Part shown: piece by piece, positions 1 to 8,661 of the stretch | Layout: every line of letters starts with the position of its first letter | How positions within the stretch are numbered: the first letter of the stretch is position 1 | Program-made: the position numbers and the translations under genes | Assembly: GCA_024236235.1 (NCBI GenBank) | Contig: JACKKV010000002.1 | Coordinates: 248,001 to 312,000, forward strand | Direction of reading: 5' to 3' | DNA: 64,000 nucleotides | Source of the DNA: Novosphingobium sp. | GTDB taxonomy: Bacteria; Pseudomonadota; Alphaproteobacteria; Sphingomonadales; Sphingomonadaceae | The notes under the pieces: model-generated | The model's database searches: none | What the model was told of the DNA's origin: nothing | Seen by the model: the letters and a program-made list of their open reading frames with translations, nothing else

Positions 1-1
1 A

Positions 2-976
2 TTGCATTTGTTCCAGCTTGGGCAGGTGCAGGATCATGTCGCCCCCAATCTCGCCGATGGGCTTTTGCCCGGGGGCGAGATTCCCGGAAGCGGTGGCCTG
101 CCCGCCTTTTCCTTTCAGCAGAGTTCAGTCTCCCCGATCCCGGTGCTGGTCGCCGCGCCGCATGGCGGGCGCAGCTATCCTCCGGGTTTGAGCGCGCGGA
201 TGCGCAACCCCGGACCTTCAGGTTTGCGACTGGAAGATCGTTATGCCGATCTGCTGGCTTTGCGGCTGGCACAGGCGACGGGGGCCGAACTAGTGATCGC
301 ACATGCGCCGCGCGCGATGATCGATCTCAACCGTTCGCTTGACGACATGGACTGGACGATGATCGAGCCTCCGGCGCGGGATGCAGGCAATACCCGGTCT
401 GAAAGTCGCCGGATGCGCGGCGGGCTGGGACTGATCCCGCGCCGCCTGGCCGGGCTGGGCGAAATCTGGAAAGCGCCGCTGCCCGCTGCTGAGCTGGAAT
501 TGCGAATGCAGGGTATACACCGACCTTATCACGAGCGTTTGCAGGCCATACTCGCGACGTTGCAGCGCCGCTGGGGCGCCGCCTTGCTGATTGACCTGCA
601 TTCAATGCCGCCGTTGGTACCCGGTGCAGCCAACCGGACGCCTGCGCAAGTCGTGCTGGGCGACCGGTTCGGTGCTTCCTGCGTCGGCACGATCGCGGCG
701 GCTGCGTTTGACGAGTTTGCCATGCAGGGCATTCATGCAGCGCACAACCGGCCCTATGCCGGCGGCTACGTGCTGGAGCGACATTGCAACCCGTCGAACG
801 GTCTGCACGGTTTGCAACTGGAACTCTGTCGTTCGCTTTATCTCGATGCGCAGCTGGTCGAGCCGGGACACGGCTTCGATGCGACCCTGGCCATGCTGAT
901 CCGGCTGGTCCGGCGACTTGCCGACGAAGTGGCTGTAACGGCGCGCGGCGGCGTGAGTGCACTGGCCGCCGAATGA
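2..976 (+). CDS. N-formylglutamate amidohydrolase family protein (5' end uncertain)
   Basis: The protein resembles the N-formylglutamate amidohydrolase family (HutG/FGase, PF05013), zinc enzymes that hydrolyse N-formylglutamate late in histidine breakdown. What I see is the motif AAPHGGRSYP near residue 52, LEDRYADLL, and a central IDLHSMPPL carrying likely metal ligands. The frame is open to the first base of the window, so the true start may lie upstream; the first 50 residues look unlike the family and the conserved part begins at PVLVAAPHGG. No other hut gene is visible, so its role in histidine use is inferred. It is followed by a short gap that holds the terminator of an opposing small RNA. 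Confidence 0.8.
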   Translation: MHLFQLGQVQDHVAPNLADGLLPGGEIPGSGGLPAFSFQQSSVSPIPVLVAAPHGGRSYPPGLSARMRNPGPSGLRLEDRYADLLALRLAQATGAELVIAHAPRAMIDLNRSLDDMDWTMIEPPARDAGNTRSESRRMRGGLGLIPRRLAGLGEIWKAPLPAAELELRMQGIHRPYHERLQAILATLQRRWGAALLIDLHSMPPLVPGAANRTPAQVVLGDRFGASCVGTIAAAAFDEFAMQGIHAAHNRPYAGGYVLERHCNPSNGLHGLQLELCRSLYLDAQLVEPGHGFDATLAMLIRLVRRLADEVAVTARGGVSALAAE

Positions 977-1000
977 TCTTTCGCCGCGCATTCCTGCCTA

Positions 1001-1031
1001 TAAAAAACCACCCCGTGCGAGCACGGGGTGG
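1001..1031 (-). terminator. Rho-independent terminator of the candidate small RNA
   Basis: An 11-bp perfect stem (CCACCCCGTGC / GCACGGGGTGG) with a 2-nt top is followed, on the minus strand, by TTTTTTAT. The T-run lies on the side expected for minus-strand transcription, so it serves the small RNA rather than the upstream amidohydrolase. Confidence 0.85.
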
Positions 1032-1098
1032 CCAAGGTTCAGGGAGGAGGTGCAAAATGCACCTGTCCGAACGGGCCATGAGGGAAAACCCGCCAGAC
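1001..1098 (-). ncRNA. Candidate CCUCCUCCC-motif small RNA ('cuckoo'/alpha-r14-like)
   Basis: On the minus strand a roughly 100-nt segment carries a CCTCCTCCC motif (1042-1050) just after a small hairpin (GGTGCA, TTT, TGCACC), and ends in a strong GC hairpin followed by a T-run. This layout matches the anti-Shine-Dalgarno small RNAs of Rhizobiales and Rhodobacterales (alpha-r14/cuckoo RNAs, CcsR), which are stress-induced and Hfq-linked. The 5' end is inferred from a weak promoter. The segment sits alone in the 257-nt gap between the amidohydrolase and sapC. Expression and family membership are inference. Confidence 0.6.
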
Positions 1099-1104
1099 TT
1101 TCCT

Positions 1105-1133
1105 AAACTAGGCCTTATGCGACGGGTTTTCAA
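1105..1133 (-). promoter_or_regulatory. Possible sigma70-type promoter for the small RNA
   Basis: TTGAAA (1128-1133) and TAGTTT (1105-1110) on the minus strand are separated by 17 nt. Both boxes are imperfect. The spacing would start a transcript near 1098, giving an RNA of about 95-100 nt, the usual size of this RNA class. Confidence 0.35.
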
Positions 1134-1233
1134 GGTAAACCGGCCTAGGCGCAGATGATGTGCGAATCAGGCGCGCCGCAGCCCCGTAACTGGCGGTTGC
1201 GGCGCTTCCCGAATGTAGCTGGCCAGAGCCGGT

Positions 1234-2007
1234 TCAGGCGTTGGCAGGAACTTTCGGACCCTTGCCCTGCGCCACCTGCCGCCCGAAAACGACTCGCATC
1301 TGGTCCAGCGAGAAGAGGTGAGCGTAAACCAGCGCCAGAAATCCGTTGCGGTTCCAGTTGCGCAGCTTGTCACCCCGGACTTCGCGCAGCTTCTCCTCGT
1401 TGATCATCTGGAAGCCGCGATAGAGGAATGGCTTGTCGGGTTCATTGTCGCGGCGAATGGCAACTTCACCGTCCATCAGCAGGTCATTTGCCTTCAACTC
1501 TTCGATGAAAGCGCCCGTGCGGCGTCCCGCTTCTTCGAAGCGCTGACAGAATTCGAGCATTTCCTTGGTTCGCTGAGTCGGCTCCTTATCCTCGAAGATC
1601 GCTTCGCCATCCTTGAATTCGCCGACCAGATCGCTGGACGGGTCGAAGCACAGCGAAAGTTCTTCCTTGTCCGCGCTTAGTCGGGCGAGGAGGAAAGGGT
1701 AACGGCGAACATAGGCCGGAATATAGGCGCGATCATCCACCTTGCCGTCATCTTCGACAAAGGCGTTCACGCCTTCATTCAGCCCCATCAGCGCCAGCGG
1801 AACCGGGTTGTCGCCGCCACTGAACACGATCGGATAGAAATGCTGGGCCTGCGGGAATTCCTCGACCGTGAGGGGAATCGCATGCTGCCCGACCAGCCAG
1901 CTTGCCTTGTCCGCAACGCGCGTGCGCCAGGTGGCATGATCGCGGCTGTTAAGCGGGGTCAGGTCATTATAGAACAGGGGGAGGGTGGATTGCGGCGCGC
2001 TGGCCAT
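1234..2007 (-). CDS. SapC family protein
   Basis: A 257-residue soluble protein that I recognise as SapC family (PF07277). The family is named after an S-layer-associated gene of Campylobacter, but its biochemical role in Proteobacteria is not established. Recognisable stretches are an N-terminal LPLFYNDLTPLNSRDH, a central YIPAYVRRYPFLLARL and a C-terminal LVYAHLFSLDQM. No signal peptide or membrane segment is seen. In sphingomonads such genes often lie beside TonB receptors or halogenases (known context); here none is adjacent. The ATG start directly precedes the conserved N-terminus. Confidence 0.8.
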   Translation of the reverse strand: MASAPQSTLPLFYNDLTPLNSRDHATWRTRVADKASWLVGQHAIPLTVEEFPQAQHFYPIVFSGGDNPVPLALMGLNEGVNAFVEDDGKVDDRAYIPAYVRRYPFLLARLSADKEELSLCFDPSSDLVGEFKDGEAIFEDKEPTQRTKEMLEFCQRFEEAGRRTGAFIEELKANDLLMDGEVAIRRDNEPDKPFLYRGFQMINEEKLREVRGDKLRNWNRNGFLALVYAHLFSLDQMRVVFGRQVAQGKGPKVPANA

Positions 2008-2072
2008 GGCTGTCTCTCCGTGAGGGGCGATTGGAACGGGTGCGCTCGCGCGCAGTCTATGCTCGCGGCGCT

Positions 2073-3521
2073 TTAAGCGGTCATTTCACGCGGTGCAAGC
2101 GGGACCAGCTTGCCGGGGTTAAGCAGCCCTCCGGGGTCAAGCGCGCGCTTGACCGCAATCATCATCGCGAGGCTCGCCGGATCGCCCAGCCGTTCGAGCT
2201 GGTCCAGCTTGGCCTGGCCGATGCCATGCTCGGCGCTGATCGAACCGCCCCATTGAGTGACCAGATCATAGACGAAGCTGGTGATCGGCCTGCCTTCGTT
2301 GCGTTGCCATTCGCCGTGAACTGCCCCGGGCGGGGCCAGTACATGAAAATGAACGTTGCCATCGCCCAAATGGCCAAAGGCGATGGCCCTGGTGCCGGGA
2401 AAGCGGCCTTCCACTTCCGCGCTGGCATGGCTGACAAAATCCGGCATTTTGTCCACCGGCACTGAAATATCGTGCTGCAGGGCCGGGCCCAGCGCGCGTT
2501 CGGCCGACGCGATCGAATCGCGCAGCAGCCAGAAGGCTTCGGCTTGCCCTTCGTTCGCCGCGATGGTTGCATCCTCCACCAGCCCGGCCGAAAAGGCACT
2601 TTCAAGCAGGGATTGCGCGAGTTCGGGCAGTGCATCCACTGACGATGCATCAGCCACCAGTTCGATCAACGCATGCCATTGATGCTGCCCCCCCAGTGGC
2701 GAGCGACTGCCGGGCAGATGATCCAGTACCGCAGCCAGGCTGTGCGCAGGAACGACCTCGAAGCCTTCAAGCGCGTCGCCCGCCTGCCGTTCGCAATGCA
2801 GCAGCAGCGCGCGCGCGGCCTGAATGGTGGGAACGCCCGCCCACAATACCGCTCGACCGGCAAACGCGGGAAGCAGGGCGAGAGTGGCAGCGGTCACAAT
2901 GCCCAATGTGCCTTCCGAACCGATCAGCAACTGCTTGAGATCGAAACCGCGATTGTCCTTTTTCAGCACTGTCAGCCCGTCAAACCTGCTGCCGTCGGCC
3001 ATTACGGCTTCCAAACCCAGAACCTGCGCGCGCATGCAGCCGTGGCGCAAGACCTGCGTGCCGCCGGCATTGGTCGAAACAAGCCCGCCGACCGTGGCCG
3101 AACCCTTGCCCCCCAGTGTCAGTGGAAATCGAAGGCCCTCGCGCGCCGCTGCTTCATGCAGATCCTGCAGAATGACGCCCGCTTCGCAAATGATCTGCCG
3201 TGCCTCGGCATCGAGGCTGCGAATCCGGTTCATCCGGCGCAGTGACAGCAGCAGCGAATGACCGCTGTCATCCGGGGTTGCACCGCCCACCATGCCGCTG
3301 TTGCCGCCCTGCGGCACGATGGGCACGCCATGGCTTGCGCACAGGCGAACGAGCGCGGCAAGTTGTTCGGTAGACGCGGGGGAGGCGAGCGCCAGTGCCG
3401 CCCCGGTGTAGACGCCGCGCCAGTCAGTCAGCCAGGGCGAGACCAGGTCTGGGTCGCGGGTAAGCCCCGAGGGGCCGAGCAGTTCGGCGGCTTCGGCAAG
3501 AAACTGGTCTGCATCGCTCAT
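2073..3521 (-). CDS. FAD-linked D-2-hydroxyacid dehydrogenase (D-2-HGDH/GlcD-like)
   Basis: A 482-residue flavoprotein of the FAD_binding_4 / FAD-oxidase C family, which includes D-lactate, glycolate (GlcD) and D-2-hydroxyglutarate dehydrogenases. The N-terminal half holds the FAD-binding fold (VPQGGNSGMVGG, LGGKGSATVGGLVSTNAGG). The C-terminal half has FGHLGDGNVHFHV, SAEHGIGQAKL and LDPGGLLNPGKL, typical of the substrate domain. It oxidises a D-2-hydroxy acid to a 2-oxo acid and passes electrons to an acceptor. The exact substrate cannot be told. It lies 65 bp upstream of sapC on the same strand. Confidence 0.85.
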   Translation of the reverse strand: MSDADQFLAEAAELLGPSGLTRDPDLVSPWLTDWRGVYTGAALALASPASTEQLAALVRLCASHGVPIVPQGGNSGMVGGATPDDSGHSLLLSLRRMNRIRSLDAEARQIICEAGVILQDLHEAAAREGLRFPLTLGGKGSATVGGLVSTNAGGTQVLRHGCMRAQVLGLEAVMADGSRFDGLTVLKKDNRGFDLKQLLIGSEGTLGIVTAATLALLPAFAGRAVLWAGVPTIQAARALLLHCERQAGDALEGFEVVPAHSLAAVLDHLPGSRSPLGGQHQWHALIELVADASSVDALPELAQSLLESAFSAGLVEDATIAANEGQAEAFWLLRDSIASAERALGPALQHDISVPVDKMPDFVSHASAEVEGRFPGTRAIAFGHLGDGNVHFHVLAPPGAVHGEWQRNEGRPITSFVYDLVTQWGGSISAEHGIGQAKLDQLERLGDPASLAMMIAVKRALDPGGLLNPGKLVPLAPREMTA

Positions 3522-3691
3522 TGAGCCGACCTATGCACAATTCGCCGCAACCACGCCAGTCCCCGTGTCAGCTCTTGTGCGCCGCAGCGCGGGGGTTAAG
3601 GCAACATTCAACCTCAGCCGCTATTGCCAGTTCATGGCGCGGTTTTGTAGCGCCTTGAACATTGCTTGCCGGGGAGTTCGATTTTTCGCTC

Positions 3692-4246
3692 ATGAATGGG
3701 CTCATCGCCATGGCTCTGCCTGTCGCTCTGCTGGCGCTTCCCGCGACAGCTCCTGGTGACGCGATGCTGGCGCCGCCGCCTGGCGAAGCTGCGGCAGGCA
3801 CTCAGCCGGACGGTGCGGGCGGGGCATTGGGGTTTGAGGAATTTCGCACGATCCCTGTTCAGGACCAGGTGCGGATAGAGCGCCGGGTCATCATCCGGGT
3901 CGCGCCGCGTCAGCCGCTCGCCCCGCAAGGCTTTGTGGGCGATCTGCCGCGTGACGAAATGCCGCGGCAGTTCGAGGAACGCAGGATGAGTGAATGCGTC
4001 CCTGTGAAAGCCATCGCCGGGGTGCAGGTCGACAAGGGCAATCGCCTGATCCTGTTCATGCGCGACCGAAGAGTGGTGGGCGCGTCGCTGGAAAGCAGCT
4101 GCCGCGCCCGCGATTTTTATTCGGGCTTCTATGTCGAACGCAATGAGGACGGCATGCTGTGTGCGCGGCGCGACCGCCTGCAATCCCGTTCGGGCGCGTC
4201 CTGCGACGTGCGGCATTTGCGGCGGCTGGTCCCGGTGAAGGACTGA
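3692..4246 (+). CDS. Secreted hypothetical protein
   Basis: I do not recognise the family. The product is about 184 residues with a typical signal peptide (MNGLIAMALPVALLALPATA). A Pro/Gly/Ala-rich linker follows, then a basic domain with FRTIPVQDQVRIERRVIIRV and a C-terminal region with scattered cysteines (SECVP, SSCRARD, LCARR, SCDVRHL) that could form disulfides in the periplasm. The ATG at 3692 was preferred over an upstream in-frame one because the signal peptide begins there. It is monocistronic, between the divergent flavoprotein gene and a helicase gene. Confidence 0.55.
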   Translation: MNGLIAMALPVALLALPATAPGDAMLAPPPGEAAAGTQPDGAGGALGFEEFRTIPVQDQVRIERRVIIRVAPRQPLAPQGFVGDLPRDEMPRQFEERRMSECVPVKAIAGVQVDKGNRLILFMRDRRVVGASLESSCRARDFYSGFYVERNEDGMLCARRDRLQSRSGASCDVRHLRRLVPVKD

Positions 4247-4377
4247 GCGCCATTTCTTGACTTTTGGCCCGATCTGGGCAAAGGGCGCGCCGACCTTCGC
4301 GGAGTTTTCAGGACATCGCGTTGCGCAGACAGGGGCGTTGTGTGCCTGTCGTCGCATTCCGGAACAATACGCTGCCT

Positions 4378-5733
4378 ATGAATTTTGCCGACCTCGGCCT
4401 GTCAGAGGAATTGCTGCAAGCGGTCTCCGCTGCCGGCTATGATTCGCCGACGCCCATTCAGGCGCAGGCGATCCCTTCAGTGCTGATGATGCGCGATCTG
4501 ATCGGCATTGCCCAGACCGGCACCGGCAAGACCGCCAGCTTCGTCCTGCCGATGATCGATATCATGGCGCACGGCCGCCGCCGGGCTCTGATGCCGCGTT
4601 CCATGATTCTCGAACCGACCCGCGAATTGGCGGCGCAGGTTGCCGAAAATTTCGAGAAATACGGCAAGAATCACGATCTCAAGATGGCGTTGCTGATTGG
4701 CGGCGTGCAGATGGGCGATCAGATCAAGGCCCTGAATGAGGGCGTCGATGTGCTGATCGCCACGCCCGGTCGGCTGATGGACCTGTTCGAACGCGGCAAG
4801 ATCTTGCTCACCGGCTGCGAATTGCTGGTGATCGACGAGGCGGACCGGATGCTCGACATGGGGTTCATCCCTGATATCGAATTCATCTGTTCCAAATTGC
4901 CCGCGACGCGCCAGACCCTGCTGTTTTCGGCCACCATGCCCGCGCCGATCAAGAAATTGGCGGACAAGTTCCTGTCCAATCCCAAGCAGATCGAAGTGGC
5001 ACGCCCGGCCTCGGCCAACGAGAATATCGTGCAGCACAAGGTGCCCGTTGCAGCCAGACGCAAGCGCGAAGTGCTGCGTCATCTGCTGCGCACGGACAAT
5101 GTGAGCACGGCCATTGTCTTCTGCAATCGCAAGACGACTGTGCGCGAACTGGCAAAAAGTCTGAAAGGTCACGGTTTCGCGGTGGGCGAAATTCATGGCG
5201 ACATGGACCAGTCAAGCCGGATTGCAGAACTGGACCTGTTCAAGTCGGGCGACATCAACATTCTGGTCGCTTCGGATGTTGCCGCCCGTGGGCTGGACAT
5301 CAAGGGTGTCAGCCATGTCTTCAATTTCGACACGCCCTGGCATCCCGACGATTATGTCCACCGGATCGGTCGCACGGGCCGTGCGGGGGCGAAGGGGCGT
5401 GCCTTTACTTTCGTGGCCGACGAAGATGCCGAAGCGATTGCCAACGTCGAAAAACTGACCAAGTTCAAGATACCGGTCTTCGAAGTGGTGGACGCCGAAG
5501 GGGAGGCGCCGCGCCCGGCTCGCCGTGAACGGCCGCGCGAGGACAAGCCTGCGCCGCGGGTCGAGCAGAAGCCCGGGGATGCGCGGCCTGAAAAGCGCGC
5601 GCCCAAATCCGAACGAAGCGCTGCGCCGAAAAAGCAGCCGCGTCGCGCCGCCGCGCCCGAATCGGTAAATGATCGGGCGGATGAAGGGTGGAATGGCCCG
5701 ATCCCGAGCTTCCTGACGCTCTCTTCGGACTGA
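4378..5733 (+). CDS. DEAD-box ATP-dependent RNA helicase (RhlE-like)
   Basis: A 451-residue DEAD-box helicase that unwinds RNA duplexes with ATP, in ribosome assembly or mRNA decay. In order I see the Q-motif region (FADLGLSEELLQAV), motif I AQTGTGKT, PTRELAAQ, DEADRMLDMGF, SATMP, VASDVAARGLD and HRIGRTGRAG. A charged, Lys/Arg/Pro-rich tail of about 90 residues follows, as in RhlE proteins, and probably binds RNA. The start is placed at the ATG just before the Q-motif; the open frame upstream lacks conserved sequence. It is convergent with uvrD, 31 bp apart. Confidence 0.9.
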   Translation: MNFADLGLSEELLQAVSAAGYDSPTPIQAQAIPSVLMMRDLIGIAQTGTGKTASFVLPMIDIMAHGRRRALMPRSMILEPTRELAAQVAENFEKYGKNHDLKMALLIGGVQMGDQIKALNEGVDVLIATPGRLMDLFERGKILLTGCELLVIDEADRMLDMGFIPDIEFICSKLPATRQTLLFSATMPAPIKKLADKFLSNPKQIEVARPASANENIVQHKVPVAARRKREVLRHLLRTDNVSTAIVFCNRKTTVRELAKSLKGHGFAVGEIHGDMDQSSRIAELDLFKSGDINILVASDVAARGLDIKGVSHVFNFDTPWHPDDYVHRIGRTGRAGAKGRAFTFVADEDAEAIANVEKLTKFKIPVFEVVDAEGEAPRPARRERPREDKPAPRVEQKPGDARPEKRAPKSERSAAPKKQPRRAAAPESVNDRADEGWNGPIPSFLTLSSD

Positions 5734-5764
5734 TCCGCGCCAACCGGAACCCGGTCGCGGTGAA

Positions 5765-8116
5765 TTACTCCGCAGGCCGGACGAAGCTGTCGATCACCTT
5801 CTTCGACCCGGCCGTTTCGAATTCGATTTCCAGCTTGTTGCCATCCTGCGCCAGCACCTGGCCATAGCCGAACTTCTCGTGAAACACGCGCGCTCCGATG
5901 GCGATATCCGCGCGCGGTTTCGCCGCGAAACTGGCTGCGCTGCGCCGGTTTTCCGCTACCCGGCGCGGGGTGGGGTCGTAGGATGATACTGCCGCACGCT
6001 GCCAGCCGGGGCCGCGCGTTTGCGCGCGCTGCGGGCGATCGCGCGCGACATGCGCGAAAGGATCCTCACGCTCTGACCAATTCGCCCGCCAGAGCGAGGC
6101 GCCGCCGGTCATGGTGCTTTCGCGCTGGATATGCGCAGGCGGCAACTCCTCGATAAAGCGGGACGGTATGGAACTGTTCCATTGCCCGTAAATACGCCGG
6201 TTGGCTGCGTGAAGAATGGTGCAGCGCCGTCGTGCCCGGGTGATCGCCACATAGGCCAGGCGCCGTTCCTCTTCCAGGCTGGCTAACCCGCCTTCATCCA
6301 GCGCGCGCTGGCTCGGGAAGACCCCTTCTTCCCATCCGGGCAGGAAGAGGTTGTCGAACTCCAGTCCCTTGGCGGCGTGAATGGTCATGATCGTGACCTT
6401 TTCCGTGTCGTCCGCCGCGTCATTATCCATCACCAGGCTGACATGTTCCAGAAAGGCGCCGAGCGATTCATAGTCTTCCATCGCGCGCGCCAGTTCGGAG
6501 AGGTTTTCCGCGCGTCCCGCGCTTTCAGCCGACCGGTCTGCCGCCAGCATGGCATTATAACCGCACTCCTCCATCACCATGCGCAGTAGCTCCGCAGGGG
6601 AGTGCGTGTCGACCGCATCGCGCCAGCGCGCGAAATCGCGCAGCAGGGCGGCGATTGTAGCGGCGGCGCGCCGGGGCAGGCCGTCGCCATTGGCGAGATC
6701 AAGCGCGGCGGCGGCCAGCGGCTTGCCCGTGGCCCGGGCATGGCGATGCATCGCTTCCAGTGCCTTGGCGCCCAGTCCGCGTTTGGGCTGATTGTGGGTC
6801 CGTTCGAAGGCGAGATCGTCCGAAGGCTGGGCTATCAGCCGCAGATAGGCGAGCGCGTCACGGATCTCGGCGCGTTCGTAGAAACGAAAACCACCAATTA
6901 TCCGATAGTTGAGGCCGATTTGTATAAAACGATCTTCAAATTCGCGGGTCTGGTATTGCGCGCGCACGAGGATGGCCACCTTGTCCAGCGGTGCGCCTTC
7001 CCGCGCCAGCCGCTCGATTTCCTCGCCTACGCGGCGCGCCTCTTCCGGCCCGTCCCATACGCCGATGACGCGTACCGGATCGCCGCCCGCCCGCTCGGTC
7101 CAAAGGTTCTTGCCCAGCCGCTGGCTGTTTTCGCCGATCAATCCCGACGCCGCTGCCAGAATATCCGGGGTGGACCGGTAATTCTGTTCGAGGCGGATGA
7201 TCTTTGCGCCCGGAAAATCCTTTTCAAATCGGAGGATATTGGCGACTTCTGCGCCACGCCATGAATAGATCGACTGATCGTCATCGCCCACCACGCAGAC
7301 ATTCTTGCGGGACTGGGCCAGCAATCGCAGCCAGAGATACTGGACCGCATTGGTATCCTGATATTCGTCCACCAGCACATATTTGAAGCGTTGCTGATAT
7401 TGCTCCAGTATATCACGTTCGCGCCGGAAAATGTTGAGAATATGTAGTAAAAGGTCGCCAAAATCGCAGGCGTTAAGCGCTTTCAGCCGCTGCTGATAGA
7501 TGCGATAGAATTCCTGTCCGCGCCCGTTGGCATAGGCCTCATTCTCTGCCGCATCGAGATCGTCCGGGTTGAGCCCGCGATTTTTCCAGCGGTCAATCAG
7601 GCTCACCAGCTGCTTGGCTGGCCAGCGCTTTTCATCCAGCCCGGCGCCTGTGACGATCTGTTTGAGCAGCCGCAGTTGGTCGTCAGTATCGATAATTGTG
7701 AAATTGCTCTCGAGCCCGACAGCTCCGGCGTGGCGGCGCAGCATCTTCGCCCCGATGGAATGGAAGGTGCCCAGCCAGGGCATGCCTTCCACCGCCGGGC
7801 CGATCAGCTGGCCCACCCGCTCCCGCATTTCGCGCGCGGCCTTGTTAGTGAAGGTGACGCACAGGATTTCGCTCGGCCAGGCGAGGCGGGAATGAACGAG
7901 ATGCGCCAGCCGGTGCGTGAGTGCGGCGGTCTTGCCCGTGCCCGCGCCGGCCAGCATCAGCACCGGCCCTTCGGTGGTCAGCACGGCTTCGCGCTGGGGC
8001 GGGTTGAGATGGGCCAGCCAATCCGCGCCGCCATGTTCCTGCTGTGCGTCTGCCGCGCCTGATTCCTCGATATCGCTCACCAGTGAACAACTAGGGAACA
8101 TCGTCGCATCGTTCAA
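5765..8116 (-). CDS. uvrD: ATP-dependent DNA helicase UvrD/PcrA
   Basis: A 783-residue superfamily 1 helicase for nucleotide excision and mismatch repair and for clearing protein-DNA blocks. The motifs are the Q-motif LNPPQREAVLTTEGP, Walker A LAGAGTGKTAALTHR, VDEYQDTNAVQYLWL, VGDDDQSIYSWRGA, EQNYRSTPDIL and VTIMTIHAAKGLEFD. The C-terminus is a Tudor-like module (KFGYGQVLAQDGNKLEIEFE), as in PcrA/UvrD. A TTG start would overlap the rsmD stop by 4 nt (TTGA); an ATG five codons later (8101) is the alternative. It is the last gene of an rluB-like/rsmD/uvrD run. Confidence 0.93.
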   Translation of the reverse strand: MNDATMFPSCSLVSDIEESGAADAQQEHGGADWLAHLNPPQREAVLTTEGPVLMLAGAGTGKTAALTHRLAHLVHSRLAWPSEILCVTFTNKAAREMRERVGQLIGPAVEGMPWLGTFHSIGAKMLRRHAGAVGLESNFTIIDTDDQLRLLKQIVTGAGLDEKRWPAKQLVSLIDRWKNRGLNPDDLDAAENEAYANGRGQEFYRIYQQRLKALNACDFGDLLLHILNIFRRERDILEQYQQRFKYVLVDEYQDTNAVQYLWLRLLAQSRKNVCVVGDDDQSIYSWRGAEVANILRFEKDFPGAKIIRLEQNYRSTPDILAAASGLIGENSQRLGKNLWTERAGGDPVRVIGVWDGPEEARRVGEEIERLAREGAPLDKVAILVRAQYQTREFEDRFIQIGLNYRIIGGFRFYERAEIRDALAYLRLIAQPSDDLAFERTHNQPKRGLGAKALEAMHRHARATGKPLAAAALDLANGDGLPRRAAATIAALLRDFARWRDAVDTHSPAELLRMVMEECGYNAMLAADRSAESAGRAENLSELARAMEDYESLGAFLEHVSLVMDNDAADDTEKVTIMTIHAAKGLEFDNLFLPGWEEGVFPSQRALDEGGLASLEEERRLAYVAITRARRRCTILHAANRRIYGQWNSSIPSRFIEELPPAHIQRESTMTGGASLWRANWSEREDPFAHVARDRPQRAQTRGPGWQRAAVSSYDPTPRRVAENRRSAASFAAKPRADIAIGARVFHEKFGYGQVLAQDGNKLEIEFETAGSKKVIDSFVRPAE

Positions 8117-8661
8117 CCCGCCAGGCGGAGCAGGTTGATACGCGCCTTGCCCACCTTTCGATCTGTCTCCAGCGCACAGCTTTTCACGTCCAGCCGTTCG
8201 TCAAATGCGCATTCGGTGCTGATCCAAGTTGCCGGGCCGATCCAGCCGAGCCGGGCCAGCCGGTCAAGCGCCACCGCGCCTGCGCCGGTGCCATAGGGCG
8301 GGTCAAGGAGGATCAGGTCCAGTGGCTGTTTCGCAGGGCCGAGCGAGAGGACGGAGGCGGCACGCACGTCGCAGCGCGGCTGGGCGCGGAGTGCGGCGAT
8401 ATTGCCGCGCAGGGCGCGAATTGCGGCGGCGTCCTGTTCCACGAACAGACAGTTTGCGGCGCCGCGCGACAGCGCTTCCAGCCCAAGTGCGCCGGAACCG
8501 GCAAAGAGATCGGCGACCTGCAACCCCTCAAAGGAACCAAGCCGGCTGGCCAGCATGGAAAACAGCGTTTCGCGGGTCCGGTCAGCAGTCGGGCGGGTGG
8601 TGTCGCCTTCAGGAACCTGAAGTTTGCGTCCCCGCCATTCTCCGGCGATGATGCGGATCAT
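8113..8661 (-). CDS. rsmD: 16S rRNA (guanine(966)-N2)-methyltransferase RsmD
   Basis: A 182-residue class I SAM methyltransferase that methylates G966 of 16S rRNA in the small-subunit head. MIRIIAGEWRGRKLQVP at the start, ADLFAGSGALGLEALSRGA (SAM site) and the catalytic LLDPPYG motif are diagnostic. The ATG overlaps the stop of the upstream pseudouridine synthase gene by 4 nt (ATGA), so the two rRNA-modification genes are translationally coupled. Confidence 0.92.
   Translation of the reverse strand: MIRIIAGEWRGRKLQVPEGDTTRPTADRTRETLFSMLASRLGSFEGLQVADLFAGSGALGLEALSRGAANCLFVEQDAAAIRALRGNIAALRAQPRCDVRAASVLSLGPAKQPLDLILLDPPYGTGAGAVALDRLARLGWIGPATWISTECAFDERLDVKSCALETDRKVGKARINLLRLAG

Noticed and set aside
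1057..1158. A 33-codon plus-strand frame starting MHLSERAMRENPP with a perfect-looking GGGAGGAGG ribosome site
   Set aside because: The ribosome-site-like sequence is the complement of the CCTCCTCCC motif of the candidate small RNA, and the only strong terminator here serves the minus strand. The peptide has no recognisable features.
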